DNA of 51,392 nt, from positions 1 through 51,392 of the forward strand of contig JANJWV010000168.1 in NCBI GenBank assembly GCA_024709365.1, written 5' to 3'. A model generated the notes under the pieces. The model did no database searches, was not told the origin of the DNA, and saw only the letters and a list, made by a program, of their open reading frames with translations. A program made the position numbers and the translations under genes. This stretch comes from Desulfomicrobium sp. Lineage in GTDB: Bacteria; Desulfobacterota; Desulfovibrionia; Desulfovibrionales; Desulfomicrobiaceae. Every line of letters begins with the position of its first letter. The first letter of the stretch is position 1. This document shows positions 22,225 through 33,960 of the stretch, one piece after another.

Positions 22225-23658
22225 GTGGCCGACATTCTCATCATCGACGACGACAAGGATTTTTCACGCTCCTTCCAGCGCATCATCGAGCGCATGGGGC
22301 ACACCTGCAACGTGGCGCACTCCATCAGGGAAGCCCTGGCCATCGTGGCCGGCACGGACTGCGACCTCATCTTCCTCGACGTGAACCTGCCCGACGGCAA
22401 CGGCCTGGCGCACATCAAGCAGTTCCAGGCCCTGCCGTCCCTGCCCGAGGTGGTCATCCTCACGGGCGACGGCGACTCCGACGGCGCGGCCCTGGCCATC
22501 GCCAACGGCGCCTGGGACTATGTGGGCAAGCCCATCTCGGTCAGCGCCATCACCCTCATCCTGCAGCGGGCCATGGCCTACCGCGCCTCCAAGGGCGCCG
22601 GCGGGCGGCGCAAGGTCAAGCGCAGCGCCATCATCGGCGAGAGCCCCAGGATCATGGCCTGCCTGGAGACCATGGGCAAGGCTGCGCGCAGCAAGGCCAA
22701 CGTCATCATCACCGGCGAGACGGGCACGGGCAAGGAGCTCTTCGCCCGCGGCATCCACGAGAACGGCGAAACGCCCGGCAAGCTCGTGGTCATCGACTGC
22801 ACGAACCTGTCCACGCACCTGGCCGAGAGCACCCTCTTCGGGCACGTCAAGGGCTCCTTCACCAGCGCCCACGAGTCGCGCGACGGCCTCTTCAAGCTGG
22901 CCGACAACGGCACGGTCTTCCTGGACGAGATCGCGGAGCTGGGCCTCGACCTGCAGAAGAACCTGCTGCGCGTCCTGCAGGAGCGCAAGTTCCGGCCCAT
23001 CGGTTCCAAGGAGGAGGTCGCCAGCAACTTCCGGGTCATCGCGGCCACCAACCGCGACCTGCGCCGGATGGTCGAGGACGGCAGCTTCCGCAGCGACCTC
23101 TTCTACCGCCTGAACGGGCACCATATCCAGATTCCGTCCCTGCGCGAACGCATGGAGGACATCCCTCTGCTGGCGGAATACTACGTGGAGAAAGTCTGCC
23201 GCGAGAACCAGACCCCGCGCAAGCAGCTCACGCCCGAATTCCTGGGGGCCCTGTCCGCCTTCCAGTGGCCGGGCAACGTACGCGAGTTCGTCAACGCCGT
23301 GGCCGTGGCCGTGGACAACGCAACGGACGAACCGAGCCTCTACAGCCACCACCTGCCCATCGACGTGCGCATCGGCATCGCCCGCAGCGCCTTCCGGCCC
23401 AAACCCGAGAAGGCCCAGCCCGTGGTCATCGAACCGGCAACGCTGACCTGCCCCCTGCAGATGCCCTTCGTCCCCGGCGGCGACCTGCCCCAGTTCCGGG
23501 ACGCGCGCGAGACGGTGGTCAACCAGCTCGAAAAGGCCTACCTGCAACAGCTCGCCCAGCAGTGCGGCAACGACGTGGCAGGGGCGTGCGAACGTTCGGG
23601 GCTCTCCAGGGCCAGGCTGTACGAACTGCTGAAGAAGCATTCCGTGCGACTGCGGTGA
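22225..23658 (+). CDS. NtrC-family sigma-54-type response regulator with variant GSFTSA loop
   Basis: GTG start; receiver DILIIDDDKDF...DLIFLDVNLPDGNG; AAA+ GETGTGKELFARGIH; HVKGSFTSAHESRDG; C-terminal HTH GACERSGLSRARLYELLKKH. Confidence 0.88.
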   Translation: MADILIIDDDKDFSRSFQRIIERMGHTCNVAHSIREALAIVAGTDCDLIFLDVNLPDGNGLAHIKQFQALPSLPEVVILTGDGDSDGAALAIANGAWDYVGKPISVSAITLILQRAMAYRASKGAGGRRKVKRSAIIGESPRIMACLETMGKAARSKANVIITGETGTGKELFARGIHENGETPGKLVVIDCTNLSTHLAESTLFGHVKGSFTSAHESRDGLFKLADNGTVFLDEIAELGLDLQKNLLRVLQERKFRPIGSKEEVASNFRVIAATNRDLRRMVEDGSFRSDLFYRLNGHHIQIPSLRERMEDIPLLAEYYVEKVCRENQTPRKQLTPEFLGALSAFQWPGNVREFVNAVAVAVDNATDEPSLYSHHLPIDVRIGIARSAFRPKPEKAQPVVIEPATLTCPLQMPFVPGGDLPQFRDARETVVNQLEKAYLQQLAQQCGNDVAGACERSGLSRARLYELLKKHSVRLR

Positions 23659-23731
23659 CGCCCATCAAGCCGCTTGACGCAACGCCCTGACGCGATACAC
23701 AAACACGCATTCATCCAACCGGGAGTCTGTC

Positions 23732-24721
23732 ATGACCAAGGTCTCACGATACGCCCTGCTCACCTTCCTCTTCCTGGCAGCCTCGTTCCTTTCGGCCGAG
23801 GTCTGGATGCAGGCCATCCGCCACACCTCCTTCTGCACCACCTCGTCCTGCGACGTGGTCGGGGAGTACGTGCGCTTCGGCGAAGGAAACCTCATCAAGA
23901 TGGGCGCCGCCTTCTTCTGGTTCCTGTGGTCCCTGGCCTTTTTCGGCGGCCGCTACGACAGGAAGTGGATCTGGGGCTCGGCCACGCTGCTCCTCTTCGG
24001 CGCCCTGGCCTTCGACGGCGCCATCCTCGGCTTCCAGTTCATGGGCCTCAAGGAGAAGTGCCTGCTGTGCATCGTGGTAGGGGCCATGCTCTTCGTCACG
24101 CTGTCACTCTTCTCCTGGGTAAGGCGGACCATCCTGACCCTTTTTCTGGGCATCGCCGTGTGGACGGGCGGGTTCGCGGCCAACGCCGTGCTTGACCTCA
24201 ACGTCACGCCGCCGGCCATCGTCGACACGGCCTTCACGACCTGGCAGAACGCGCCCGACAACGCGCCCCAGCATGTGCTCTTCTTCAGCCTGCACTGCGA
24301 CCACTGCTCCAAGATCCTGGCCAACCTGTCCATCAACGCCCAGACCCTGCCCGGCAAGTGGCACCTGGCCAGCACGGACAACAAGGAGGAGGATTTCTAC
24401 CGCCTGGCCTCGGTCCTGCAGTCCGAGGAAGGAAAGCAGAACCCCTTCCTGGAGATCCTGCGCGTCGAGAGCCTGGACAAGCCCGAACCCGTGCCCGTGA
24501 GCGACGACCTGCGCCAGACCGTGCGCACGGCCCGGGCCTACTTCAAGATGAAGGGCTTCCAGGGCATCCCGGTCCTGGTGGTCCTGGAGAGGCCGGGCTG
24601 GGAGATGGTCCTGCGCGGAGAGAACAACATCACCGAATACCTGCGCATCCGCGGTTTCCTCAAACGCGAGCTGCACTTCCCCGACCCGCCCAAGGCCAAT
24701 GGGAACGCGACGCAGGGCTAG
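23732..24721 (+). CDS. VKOR-like membrane protein with thioredoxin-like C-terminal domain
   Basis: FCTTSSCDVVGEYVRFGEGNLIKMGAAFFW, KEKCLLCIVVGA, LHCDHCSKILANL (CDHC). Confidence 0.65.
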   Translation: MTKVSRYALLTFLFLAASFLSAEVWMQAIRHTSFCTTSSCDVVGEYVRFGEGNLIKMGAAFFWFLWSLAFFGGRYDRKWIWGSATLLLFGALAFDGAILGFQFMGLKEKCLLCIVVGAMLFVTLSLFSWVRRTILTLFLGIAVWTGGFAANAVLDLNVTPPAIVDTAFTTWQNAPDNAPQHVLFFSLHCDHCSKILANLSINAQTLPGKWHLASTDNKEEDFYRLASVLQSEEGKQNPFLEILRVESLDKPEPVPVSDDLRQTVRTARAYFKMKGFQGIPVLVVLERPGWEMVLRGENNITEYLRIRGFLKRELHFPDPPKANGNATQG

Positions 24722-24723
24722 GC

Positions 24724-25547
24724 ATGAAAAGTGACATCACCATCTTCGAAGAAGCGAAAATCCGGCGCGTGTACGATGAAAAGGCAGAAATCTGGTTTTT
24801 CTCGGTCGTCGACATCCTTAAAGTGCTGACCGATCAACCTGATTTTCAAACAGCCCGCAAATATTGGAACAAGCTCAAAGAGCGGTTGAAAAAAGAAGGA
24901 AGTGAAGTGGTGACAAATTGTCACCAGTTGAAACTGACTGCCGAGGACGGCAAACGGCGATTGACGGACGTAGCCGACGCCGAAACGCTTTTGCGTCTGG
25001 TCCAGTCCGTTCCCAGCCAGAAGGCGGAACCGATCAAGCTATGGCTCGCCAAGGTCGGCTACGAGCGCATGCGGGAAATGGCCGACCCGGAAATCGCCCT
25101 GAACCGCTCCCGCGAACTGTGGCAAAAACATGGACGGTCTGAGAAATGGATCGAGCAGCGCATGCTCGGCCAGGAAACGCGCAACCAGCTGACGGATTAC
25201 TGGAAAAATCACGACATCAAGGAAGGGCAGGAGTTCGCCATCCTGACGAACATCATTCACCAGGAGTGGTCCGATCTGAGCGTGAAGCAGCATAAGGCGC
25301 TGAAGAAATTGAAGTCGCAAAACCTGCGCGATCACATGACCGACGCCGAGCTGATCTTCACCGCCTTGCCGAGCTCTCCACCCGCCAGATTGCGGAAAGC
25401 ATGAACGCGACAGGCCTTGAAGAAAACAAGGTCGCCGGGAAGCGTGGCGGCGGCATCGCCCGTCAAGCCAGAAAAGAACTGGAAGAAACAACGGGACGCA
25501 ACGTCATCAGCAACGAGAGCGGACTGCCGCCCGGTATTGACGAATAG
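24724..25547 (+). pseudogene. Bro-N / DinD-like antirepressor family gene, single-base frameshift near its 3' end
   Basis: Intact frame 24724..25404; adding one base near 25364-25367 extends it to AELIFTALAELSTRQIAESMNATGLEENKVAGKRGGGIARQARKELEETTGRNVISNESGLPPGIDE* (stop 25545-25547). Confidence 0.75.
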
Positions 25548-25606
25548 CCGGGCTCGCTCCGCCCTTTCCGGCGCGATGACCGCGCGCCTCGCGCAACTCC
25601 AAAAAG

Positions 25607-25640
25607 AAACCTCGCCATCAACTCCGGCGAGGTTTCCTTG
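25607..25640. terminator. bidirectional-looking intrinsic terminator between dinD-like and murA
   Basis: AAACCTCGCC-ATCAACTCC-GGCGAGGTTT, 10-bp perfect stem. Confidence 0.8.
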
Positions 25641-25672
25641 TTTCTATCTTCCGCGGCATGCCGCCCGGACTT

Positions 25673-26923
25673 CTATTCCTGTTCGCGCATGATCCTCGCG
25701 CCCACGGCGCCGAGCTTCACTTCCATCTGCTCGTAGCCTCGGTCCAGGTGGTAGATGCGGCGCACGTCGGTGCGGCCAGTGGCGGCCAGGCCGGCCAGGA
25801 CCAGGCAGGCGCTGGCCCGCAGGTCCGAGGCCATGACCGTGGCGCCCTTCAGGGAGTCAACCCCGCGCACCATGGCGCTCTGGCCCGAGAGGGAGATGTG
25901 CGCGCCCAGGCGGGCGAGCTCCTGCACGTGCATGAAGCGGTTCTCGAAGATGCCCTCGGTGATGACGCCCGCGCCACGGCTGACGCACATCAGCGCCATG
26001 ATCTGGGCCTGCATGTCCGTGGGAAAGCCCGGGTAGGGCCGGGTGGAGAGGTCCACGCAGTTCAGGGGGCCGTCGACGGTGGCCCGCAGGGTGTCGCGGT
26101 CGCCCTCGATGACCATGCCCATTTCCTTGAGCTTGAAGATGACGGCGTCGAGGGCGTCCACCGGGCAGTCCTTGAGGGTCAGGTCGCCCTTGGTGATGCC
26201 CGCGGCCACCAGATACGTCCCAGCCTCGATGCGGTCCGGCATGACGCGGTAGGATGTGCCGTGCAGGCTCTCCACGCCCTGGATGCGCACCACGCTCGTG
26301 CCGTGGCCGGAGATCTTGGCCCCGCAGCTGTTCAGGAATTCGGCCAGGTCCTGGATCTCGGGCTCGCGGGCCGCGTTCTCCAGCACCGTCTCGCCCTCGG
26401 CCAGGGTGGCGGCCATGATGAGATGCTCGGTGCCGCCCACGGTCGGGAAGTCGAGCTGGATGTGCGCGCCCTTCAAACGGTCGCAGTTGCCGATGATGTC
26501 GCCGCTCTCCAGTTCGAAGACCGCGCCCATCTGCTCCAGGCCCTTCAGGTGCATGTCCACGGGCCGGGCGCCAATGGCGCATCCGCCGGGCAGGGCCACG
26601 CGGGCGCGGCCCAGACGGGCCAGGAGCGGCCCCAGGCACAGGACCGAGGCGCGCATGGTGCGGACCAGGTCGTAGGGGGCTTCGGGTTTCAGGTTGCAGG
26701 ACTTGAGGTAGACTTCGCCTTCGGTGTATTCCGCCGTGCAGCCCAGCAGTTCCAGGAGTTTCAGGGTGGTGCCGATGTCGCGCAGATCCGGCACGTTGGA
26801 CAGGCGCACCTCCCCCTCGACGAGGATGGAGGCCAGGAGGATAGGCAGTGCAGCGTTCTTGGAGCCGCTGATGGTCACGGTGCCCTTGAGGGGGACGCCG
26901 CCTTCGATGACGAGTTTGTCCAT
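25673..26923 (-). CDS. murA: UDP-N-acetylglucosamine 1-carboxyvinyltransferase
   Basis: [71 protein letters not shown]. Confidence 0.97.
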   Translation of the reverse strand: MDKLVIEGGVPLKGTVTISGSKNAALPILLASILVEGEVRLSNVPDLRDIGTTLKLLELLGCTAEYTEGEVYLKSCNLKPEAPYDLVRTMRASVLCLGPLLARLGRARVALPGGCAIGARPVDMHLKGLEQMGAVFELESGDIIGNCDRLKGAHIQLDFPTVGGTEHLIMAATLAEGETVLENAAREPEIQDLAEFLNSCGAKISGHGTSVVRIQGVESLHGTSYRVMPDRIEAGTYLVAAGITKGDLTLKDCPVDALDAVIFKLKEMGMVIEGDRDTLRATVDGPLNCVDLSTRPYPGFPTDMQAQIMALMCVSRGAGVITEGIFENRFMHVQELARLGAHISLSGQSAMVRGVDSLKGATVMASDLRASACLVLAGLAATGRTDVRRIYHLDRGYEQMEVKLGAVGARIMREQE

Positions 26924-26960
26924 TATAAATCCTTGCAGGTGAGGCGGGAGTTCCCGTCGC

Positions 26961-27545
26961 TCACGGTTTCTTCTTGCTGAACGCGGCGCGCACGGCTTCC
27001 GCTTCGCCGGGATAGATGTCGAATTCTTCTGTCCGCGGACCCGGCGCCTTCCAGCGCGCCGGCCGCGGCTCGCTGCCTTCGCGGGCCGCAGGCGTCGGAC
27101 GGGAATCGATCATGATGGGGCTTTCGTGCACGTCGCAGTCGGGAACGGGCCAGCTGAACTCGATGGGGATGTTGTTCGGGTCGAAGGAATAGAGGGAGAT
27201 GATGAACCCGTGGTCGATGAGTTCCGAGGCCCAGAAGCCGTTGGTTTCGAGGAGGTCCTTCAGGCGAGTCAATTCGTCGACGCCGTCCACACCGAAGGAC
27301 AGGTGGTCGAAGGCCGCCGGCCCCTTGACCGGCGCGCCGTGGTCCTTCTCCGCGACGGGCTCCACGCCCGGCCATTCGAAGAAGGCGATGCAGTCCGTCG
27401 GCGTGATCTCGAAGAAGTAGTGGCGGTAGCCCGGATGCCCCATGCCCACCACCAGGCGCATGCCCAGCAGGTCGCGCCAGAAATGGACGGTCTTGTCCAT
27501 GTCCGCGGTGACCATGGCGAGATGGTTGATACCGGTGAATGCCAC
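26961..27545 (-). CDS. VOC (glyoxalase/bleomycin resistance) family protein
   Basis: GTG start at 27545: [32 protein letters not shown]...[15 protein letters not shown]...[11 protein letters not shown]. Confidence 0.85.
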   Translation of the reverse strand: MAFTGINHLAMVTADMDKTVHFWRDLLGMRLVVGMGHPGYRHYFFEITPTDCIAFFEWPGVEPVAEKDHGAPVKGPAAFDHLSFGVDGVDELTRLKDLLETNGFWASELIDHGFIISLYSFDPNNIPIEFSWPVPDCDVHESPIMIDSRPTPAAREGSEPRPARWKAPGPRTEEFDIYPGEAEAVRAAFSKKKP

Positions 27546-27555
27546 GCAAACCTCC

Positions 27556-27590
27556 AAAAAAAAGCAGAACCAGTTCTTATCCGGTTCTGC
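27556..27590 (-). terminator. intrinsic terminator after the downstream tRNA-His
   Basis: Minus strand: GCAGAACC-GGATAAGAACT-GGTTCTGC-TTTTTTTT. Confidence 0.85.
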
Positions 27591-27602
27591 CTGAGTGTCA
27601 AA

Positions 27603-27679
27603 TGGGGTGAGTGACGCGGCTTGAACGCGCGACATCCTGGGCCACAACCAGGTGCTCTGCCTGCTGAGCTACACCCACC
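27603..27679 (-). tRNA. tRNA-His (GTG), with encoded G-1 and CCA
   Basis: GGTGGGTGTAGCTCAGCAGGCAGAGCACCTGGTTGTGGCCCAGGATGTCGCGCGTTCAAGCCGCGTCACTCACCCCA; anticodon stem CCTGG-TTGTGGC-CCAGG. Confidence 0.95.
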
Positions 27680-27688
27680 ACGAGGGAT

Positions 27689-27713
27689 AAAAAAAGGGAC
27701 AGCGAGCTGTCCC
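27689..27713 (-). terminator. intrinsic terminator between the two tRNA-His copies
   Basis: Minus strand GGGACAG-CTCG-CTGTCCC-TTTTTTT. Confidence 0.8.
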
Positions 27714-27724
27714 GTATGTGCGAA

Positions 27725-27801
27725 TGGGGTGAGTGACGCGGCTTGAACGCGCGACATCCTGGGCCACAACCAGGTGCTCTGCCTACTGAGCTACACCCAC
27801 C
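27725..27801 (-). tRNA. tRNA-His (GTG), second copy
   Basis: Identical to the 27603-27679 copy except one D-loop base (C to T on the tRNA strand). Confidence 0.95.
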
Positions 27802-27946
27802 ACGTGAGAGGAAAAACTCTCTACCCAAGCCCCCTTCCCCGGTCAAGCAAAAATCGCGGGAAAAATCACCTTGCGGCCACCACCCTTGACAACCGGCCAA
27901 GGCCATTTATTTGGTGCCATCGAAATTTCCAAACCAAGGAGTGGAC

Positions 27947-29839
27947 ATGTCTTCCGCACAACAATTCGAATTCAAGACCGAAATCAAACAACTCCTCGAC
28001 ATCATTACCCATTCTCTCTACACGAGCCGGGAAATATTCCTGCGTGAGCTGGTTTCCAACGCCTCCGACGCTCTGGACAAGCTGCGCTTCGAGCAGAACC
28101 GCTCGGCCGAGATCGTCAGCCCCGAGCTCGACCTGCAGATCAGCATCACCGCCGACGAGGAGAAGCGCGAACTCGTCATCGCCGATACGGGCATCGGCAT
28201 GACCCAGGACGAGCTGGTGGACAACATCGGCACCATCGCCCGTTCGGGCTCGGCGGAGTTCATCCGCCAGGCCATGGCCGACCAGGGCAACTCGTCCAAC
28301 ATCATCGGCCGCTTCGGCGTGGGCTTCTATTCGGTGTTCATGGTCGCCGACAAGGTGACCATCCGCACGCGCTCCTTCAAGCCCGGCGCCAAGGCCGTGG
28401 AGTGGTCCTCCGACGGCCTGGGCACCTACACCGTGGCCGAACTGGACGAGGAGATGCCGCGCGGCACGACCATCACCGTGCACCTCAAGGAGGAAGGCAA
28501 GGAGTTCGCCGAGAAGCACCGCATCACGTCCATCATCAAGAAGCACTCCAATTTCATCTCCTTCCCCATCCTCGTGCAGGGCGAAAAGGCCAACACCGTC
28601 CCGGCCCTGTGGCGCGAGAACAAGTTCTCGGTCACGCCCGAGCAGTACACGGAATTCTACAAGTTCCTGACCTACGACCACGAGGAGCCCCTGGACACCC
28701 TGCACCTGAGCGTCGACGCGCCCGTGCAGTTCTCGGCCCTGGCCTTCGTGCCGCCCCGAAGCGCGGACGCCTTCGGCTTCGACCGCGACAACTACGGCCT
28801 GGATCTCTACGTGCGCCGGGTCCTCATCCAGAGCAAGAACAAGGACCTCATCCCCGAGTACCTGGGCTTCGTGCGCGGCGTGGTCGACACCGAGGACCTG
28901 CCGCTCAACATTTCCCGCGAGACGCTGCAGGAGAACCTGCTCATCCGCAAGATCGCCCAGACCCTGACCAAGCAGATCCTCTCGCATCTCAAGAAACTCG
29001 GCCAGGACAAGGACCGCTACGCCACGTTCTGGAAGGAGCACGCCAAGCGCTTCAAGCTCGGCTACGCCGACTTCGCCAACCAGGAGGCCTTCGGGGAACT
29101 CCTGCGCTTCAACTCCTCGCGCCACGAGGACAAGGACGGCCTCATCTCCCTGGACGAGTACATCGAGGCGGCCAAGGACGGGCAGAAGGAGATCTACTAC
29201 ATCTCCGGCCCCAGCCGCGAGGCCATCGAGCAGAACCCGCACCTGGAGATCTTCCGCTCCAAGGGCCTCGAAGTCATCTACCTCTACGAACCCGTGGACG
29301 AGTTCGTCATGGACAGCCTGCGCAAGTTCAAGGAATTCGAGCTCAAGGCCACGGAGAACGCCGACATCACGAACATCGAGAAGTTCGCCGACAGCGCCGA
29401 GAAGAAGGACAAGCCCGAGGAACTGACCACGGAAGAGTCCAAGGACATGGACCGCTTCCTGAAGCGCGTGCAGGACATCCTGGGCGACCGCATCACCGAG
29501 GCCCGCATCTCCAAGCGCCTGAGCCAGAGCCCGTCCTGCCTGGTCAGCCCCGACGGATCCACCTCCCAGATGCACAAGATCATGCAGATGGTGACCAAGG
29601 ACACGTCCATCCCCAAGAAGATCTTCGAGATCAACCAGGACCACAAGCTGGTCCGCAATCTCCTCTCGGTCTTCGCCAAGAACGAGCAGGACGACTTCGT
29701 GGCCACCGTGGTCGAGCAGCTCTACGAGTCCGCCCTGCTCATGGACGGCTACCTGGCCGACCCGCACAAGATGGTCCAGCGCCTGAACCGCCTCCTGGAG
29801 GACTCGAGCGACTGGTACAAGGAGCGCGGCGCGAAATAG
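27947..29839 (+). CDS. htpG: HSP90-family chaperone
   Basis: [43 protein letters not shown] 27947. Confidence 0.97.
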
Positions 29840-29856
29840 CAACGCACGCATATGTG

Positions 29857-29888
29857 AAAGGCCGGGATCGACCCGGCCTTTTCTTTTT
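29857..29888 (+). terminator. intrinsic terminator of htpG
   Basis: AAAGGCCGGG-ATCGA-CCCGGCCTTTTCTTTTT. Confidence 0.88.
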
Positions 29889-29931
29889 GATCCGCACGAT
29901 CAACGCGTTCCGTTTTCGGTCGCGCCCCCCC

Positions 29932-30462
29932 TCACAGCCCCCTGCTCTCGAACCAGCGGAAAAGCCCCAGAGCCACGGCGATGAAGACGATGATGACCGC
30001 CCAGGGCGAGACGCCCAGGGTTTCGGGCAGGCCGATCTTGCCGAAGTCGGTCCAGGACAGGACGGTGGCCTTCATCAGCGGGTAGAGTTCCGCGTAGAGG
30101 GCTGCGCCCGCAAGCATGCCGGTGATGCCGAAGGCGGCGTGCCAGCGGCCCTCGCCCAGGGCCCCCACGGACGTCCCCGGACAGAAGCCCATGACCGCCC
30201 AGCCCGCGCCGAAGAGGGCGCCGCCGACCAGGATGGCGCCCACGTTCATGGGTTTGTGGCTGAGGGCGATGACGCCCGCGTCCGCCAACAGGGTTACCCC
30301 GACCATGCCGACCATGATGGCCGAGAGCATGAACTTGAGGATGGTCATGTCCTTCAGGAGCATGGCCCCGACCTGCTTCTCGAAACGCAGCACGCGCCCC
30401 TTCTGCAGCAGGAACCCGAAAAGGATGCCGGTCACCAGTCCCATGATCTGCGCAGTGTCCAT
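29932..30462 (-). CDS. YeeE/YedE family (DUF395) membrane protein
   Basis: GITGMLAGAALYAELYP, GAGWAVMGFCPGTSVGALGEGRWHA; start at 30462 with TGATG overlap to the upstream gene. Confidence 0.88.
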   Translation of the reverse strand: MDTAQIMGLVTGILFGFLLQKGRVLRFEKQVGAMLLKDMTILKFMLSAIMVGMVGVTLLADAGVIALSHKPMNVGAILVGGALFGAGWAVMGFCPGTSVGALGEGRWHAAFGITGMLAGAALYAELYPLMKATVLSWTDFGKIGLPETLGVSPWAVIIVFIAVALGLFRWFESRGL

Positions 30463-31001
30463 CACTTCCTCCTCCCGTAGACCATCGCCGCCACGACGAT
30501 GCCGACCCCGAAGAACATGGCCAGGGCCGCGAAGGCGCTGACCGAGAGCTGCATCATGCCGCTCAGGCCGTGGCCGCTCGGGCAGCCGTCGGCCATGCGC
30601 GCCCCGAACATGGCCACGATGCCGCCGAGAAAGGCGGCCGCGGCCCGCTTGCCCACCGACGGGCCGAAACGCTCCCTCCAGACCGGGGGCACGCTTTCGA
30701 GCTTGAAGCTTTTGTCCGTGGACGACGCGATGAACGCGCCGGCGAAGATGCCCAGCACCAGCATGAACTGCCAGTCGACCCTGACCTTCTCCTTGGTGAA
30801 ATACTCGTTGGCCTCCACGCGCTCCGGCACAACCTGCTTCTCGATGATGCCCGCTCCGCGCACGAAGGTCGTCGAGGCGCCGAGATAGGTCGTCTTGCCC
30901 AGCCAGACCGTGGTGGCATAGGCCGAAAGAATGGCCAGCACGCCCACCAGCGCCCCGGCCAGATACGGGCTCCAGCCGCCGTCGTTCCTGTTTGCCTGCA
31001 T
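30462..31001 (-). CDS. YeeE/YedE family (DUF395) membrane protein
   Basis: GGIVAMFGARMADGCPSGHGLSGMMQLSVSAFAALAMFFGVGIVVA. Confidence 0.87.
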   Translation of the reverse strand: MQANRNDGGWSPYLAGALVGVLAILSAYATTVWLGKTTYLGASTTFVRGAGIIEKQVVPERVEANEYFTKEKVRVDWQFMLVLGIFAGAFIASSTDKSFKLESVPPVWRERFGPSVGKRAAAAFLGGIVAMFGARMADGCPSGHGLSGMMQLSVSAFAALAMFFGVGIVVAAMVYGRRK

Positions 31002-31117
31002 TCGCGTTCCCTCCTGAAAGATTGAAAGCCGAAACCGAGCGCCGCCGGGCGGCGCACATGCCGCTTGGGACAAACCATACCTGACAATAGGGAAAAACGG
31101 AAGCCGGGAGGAGATGG

Positions 31118-31205
31118 ATGGACGGGATGGACGATATGGACCTCATGGACCACACACGTACCTGTCCATATCGTCCATCTCGTCCATGATGTCCATCTCG
31201 TCCAC
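31118..31205. repeat. 9-bp-period GTCCATNNN repeat, two inverted arms (4 + 5 units, 13-nt loop)
   Basis: ATGGAC at 31118,31127,31136,31145; GTCCAT at 31164,31173,31182,31191; GTCCAC at 31200. Lies between divergent genes. Confidence 0.9.
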
Positions 31206-31338
31206 CCCATCGAATTTTCCCCGCCCTTGACCGCAACCCCCGCCATCTGACACATTGACAAATCAGGAAACCGCCCCGGCAGGCACACAGACAGGGCCCG
31301 GCGCCTTCCGGCCCCGAAACAACAGCATCCCCGGAACC

Positions 31339-33837
<2,499 letters not shown>

Positions 33838-33960
33838 AACCCCGGCCCCCCACGCCTGCACCTGCCCCGCCTGCTCTTCCGTGATGACACGCCCCAGGGA
33901 GTCTGCTACCCATTCCAACAGGAACGTGTTACTGGGGAACGATCAGACGGGAGGCACGCC

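Noticed and set aside
27886-27913. Heat-shock (sigma-32) promoter for htpG
   Set aside because: A CTTGACA box is present but the downstream GGCCATTT element is poorly spaced; not strong enough to call.
27866-29851. 661-aa ORF antisense to htpG and the 692-aa ORF 28402..30480
   Set aside because: Shadow ORFs over a highly conserved HSP90 gene; no family features.
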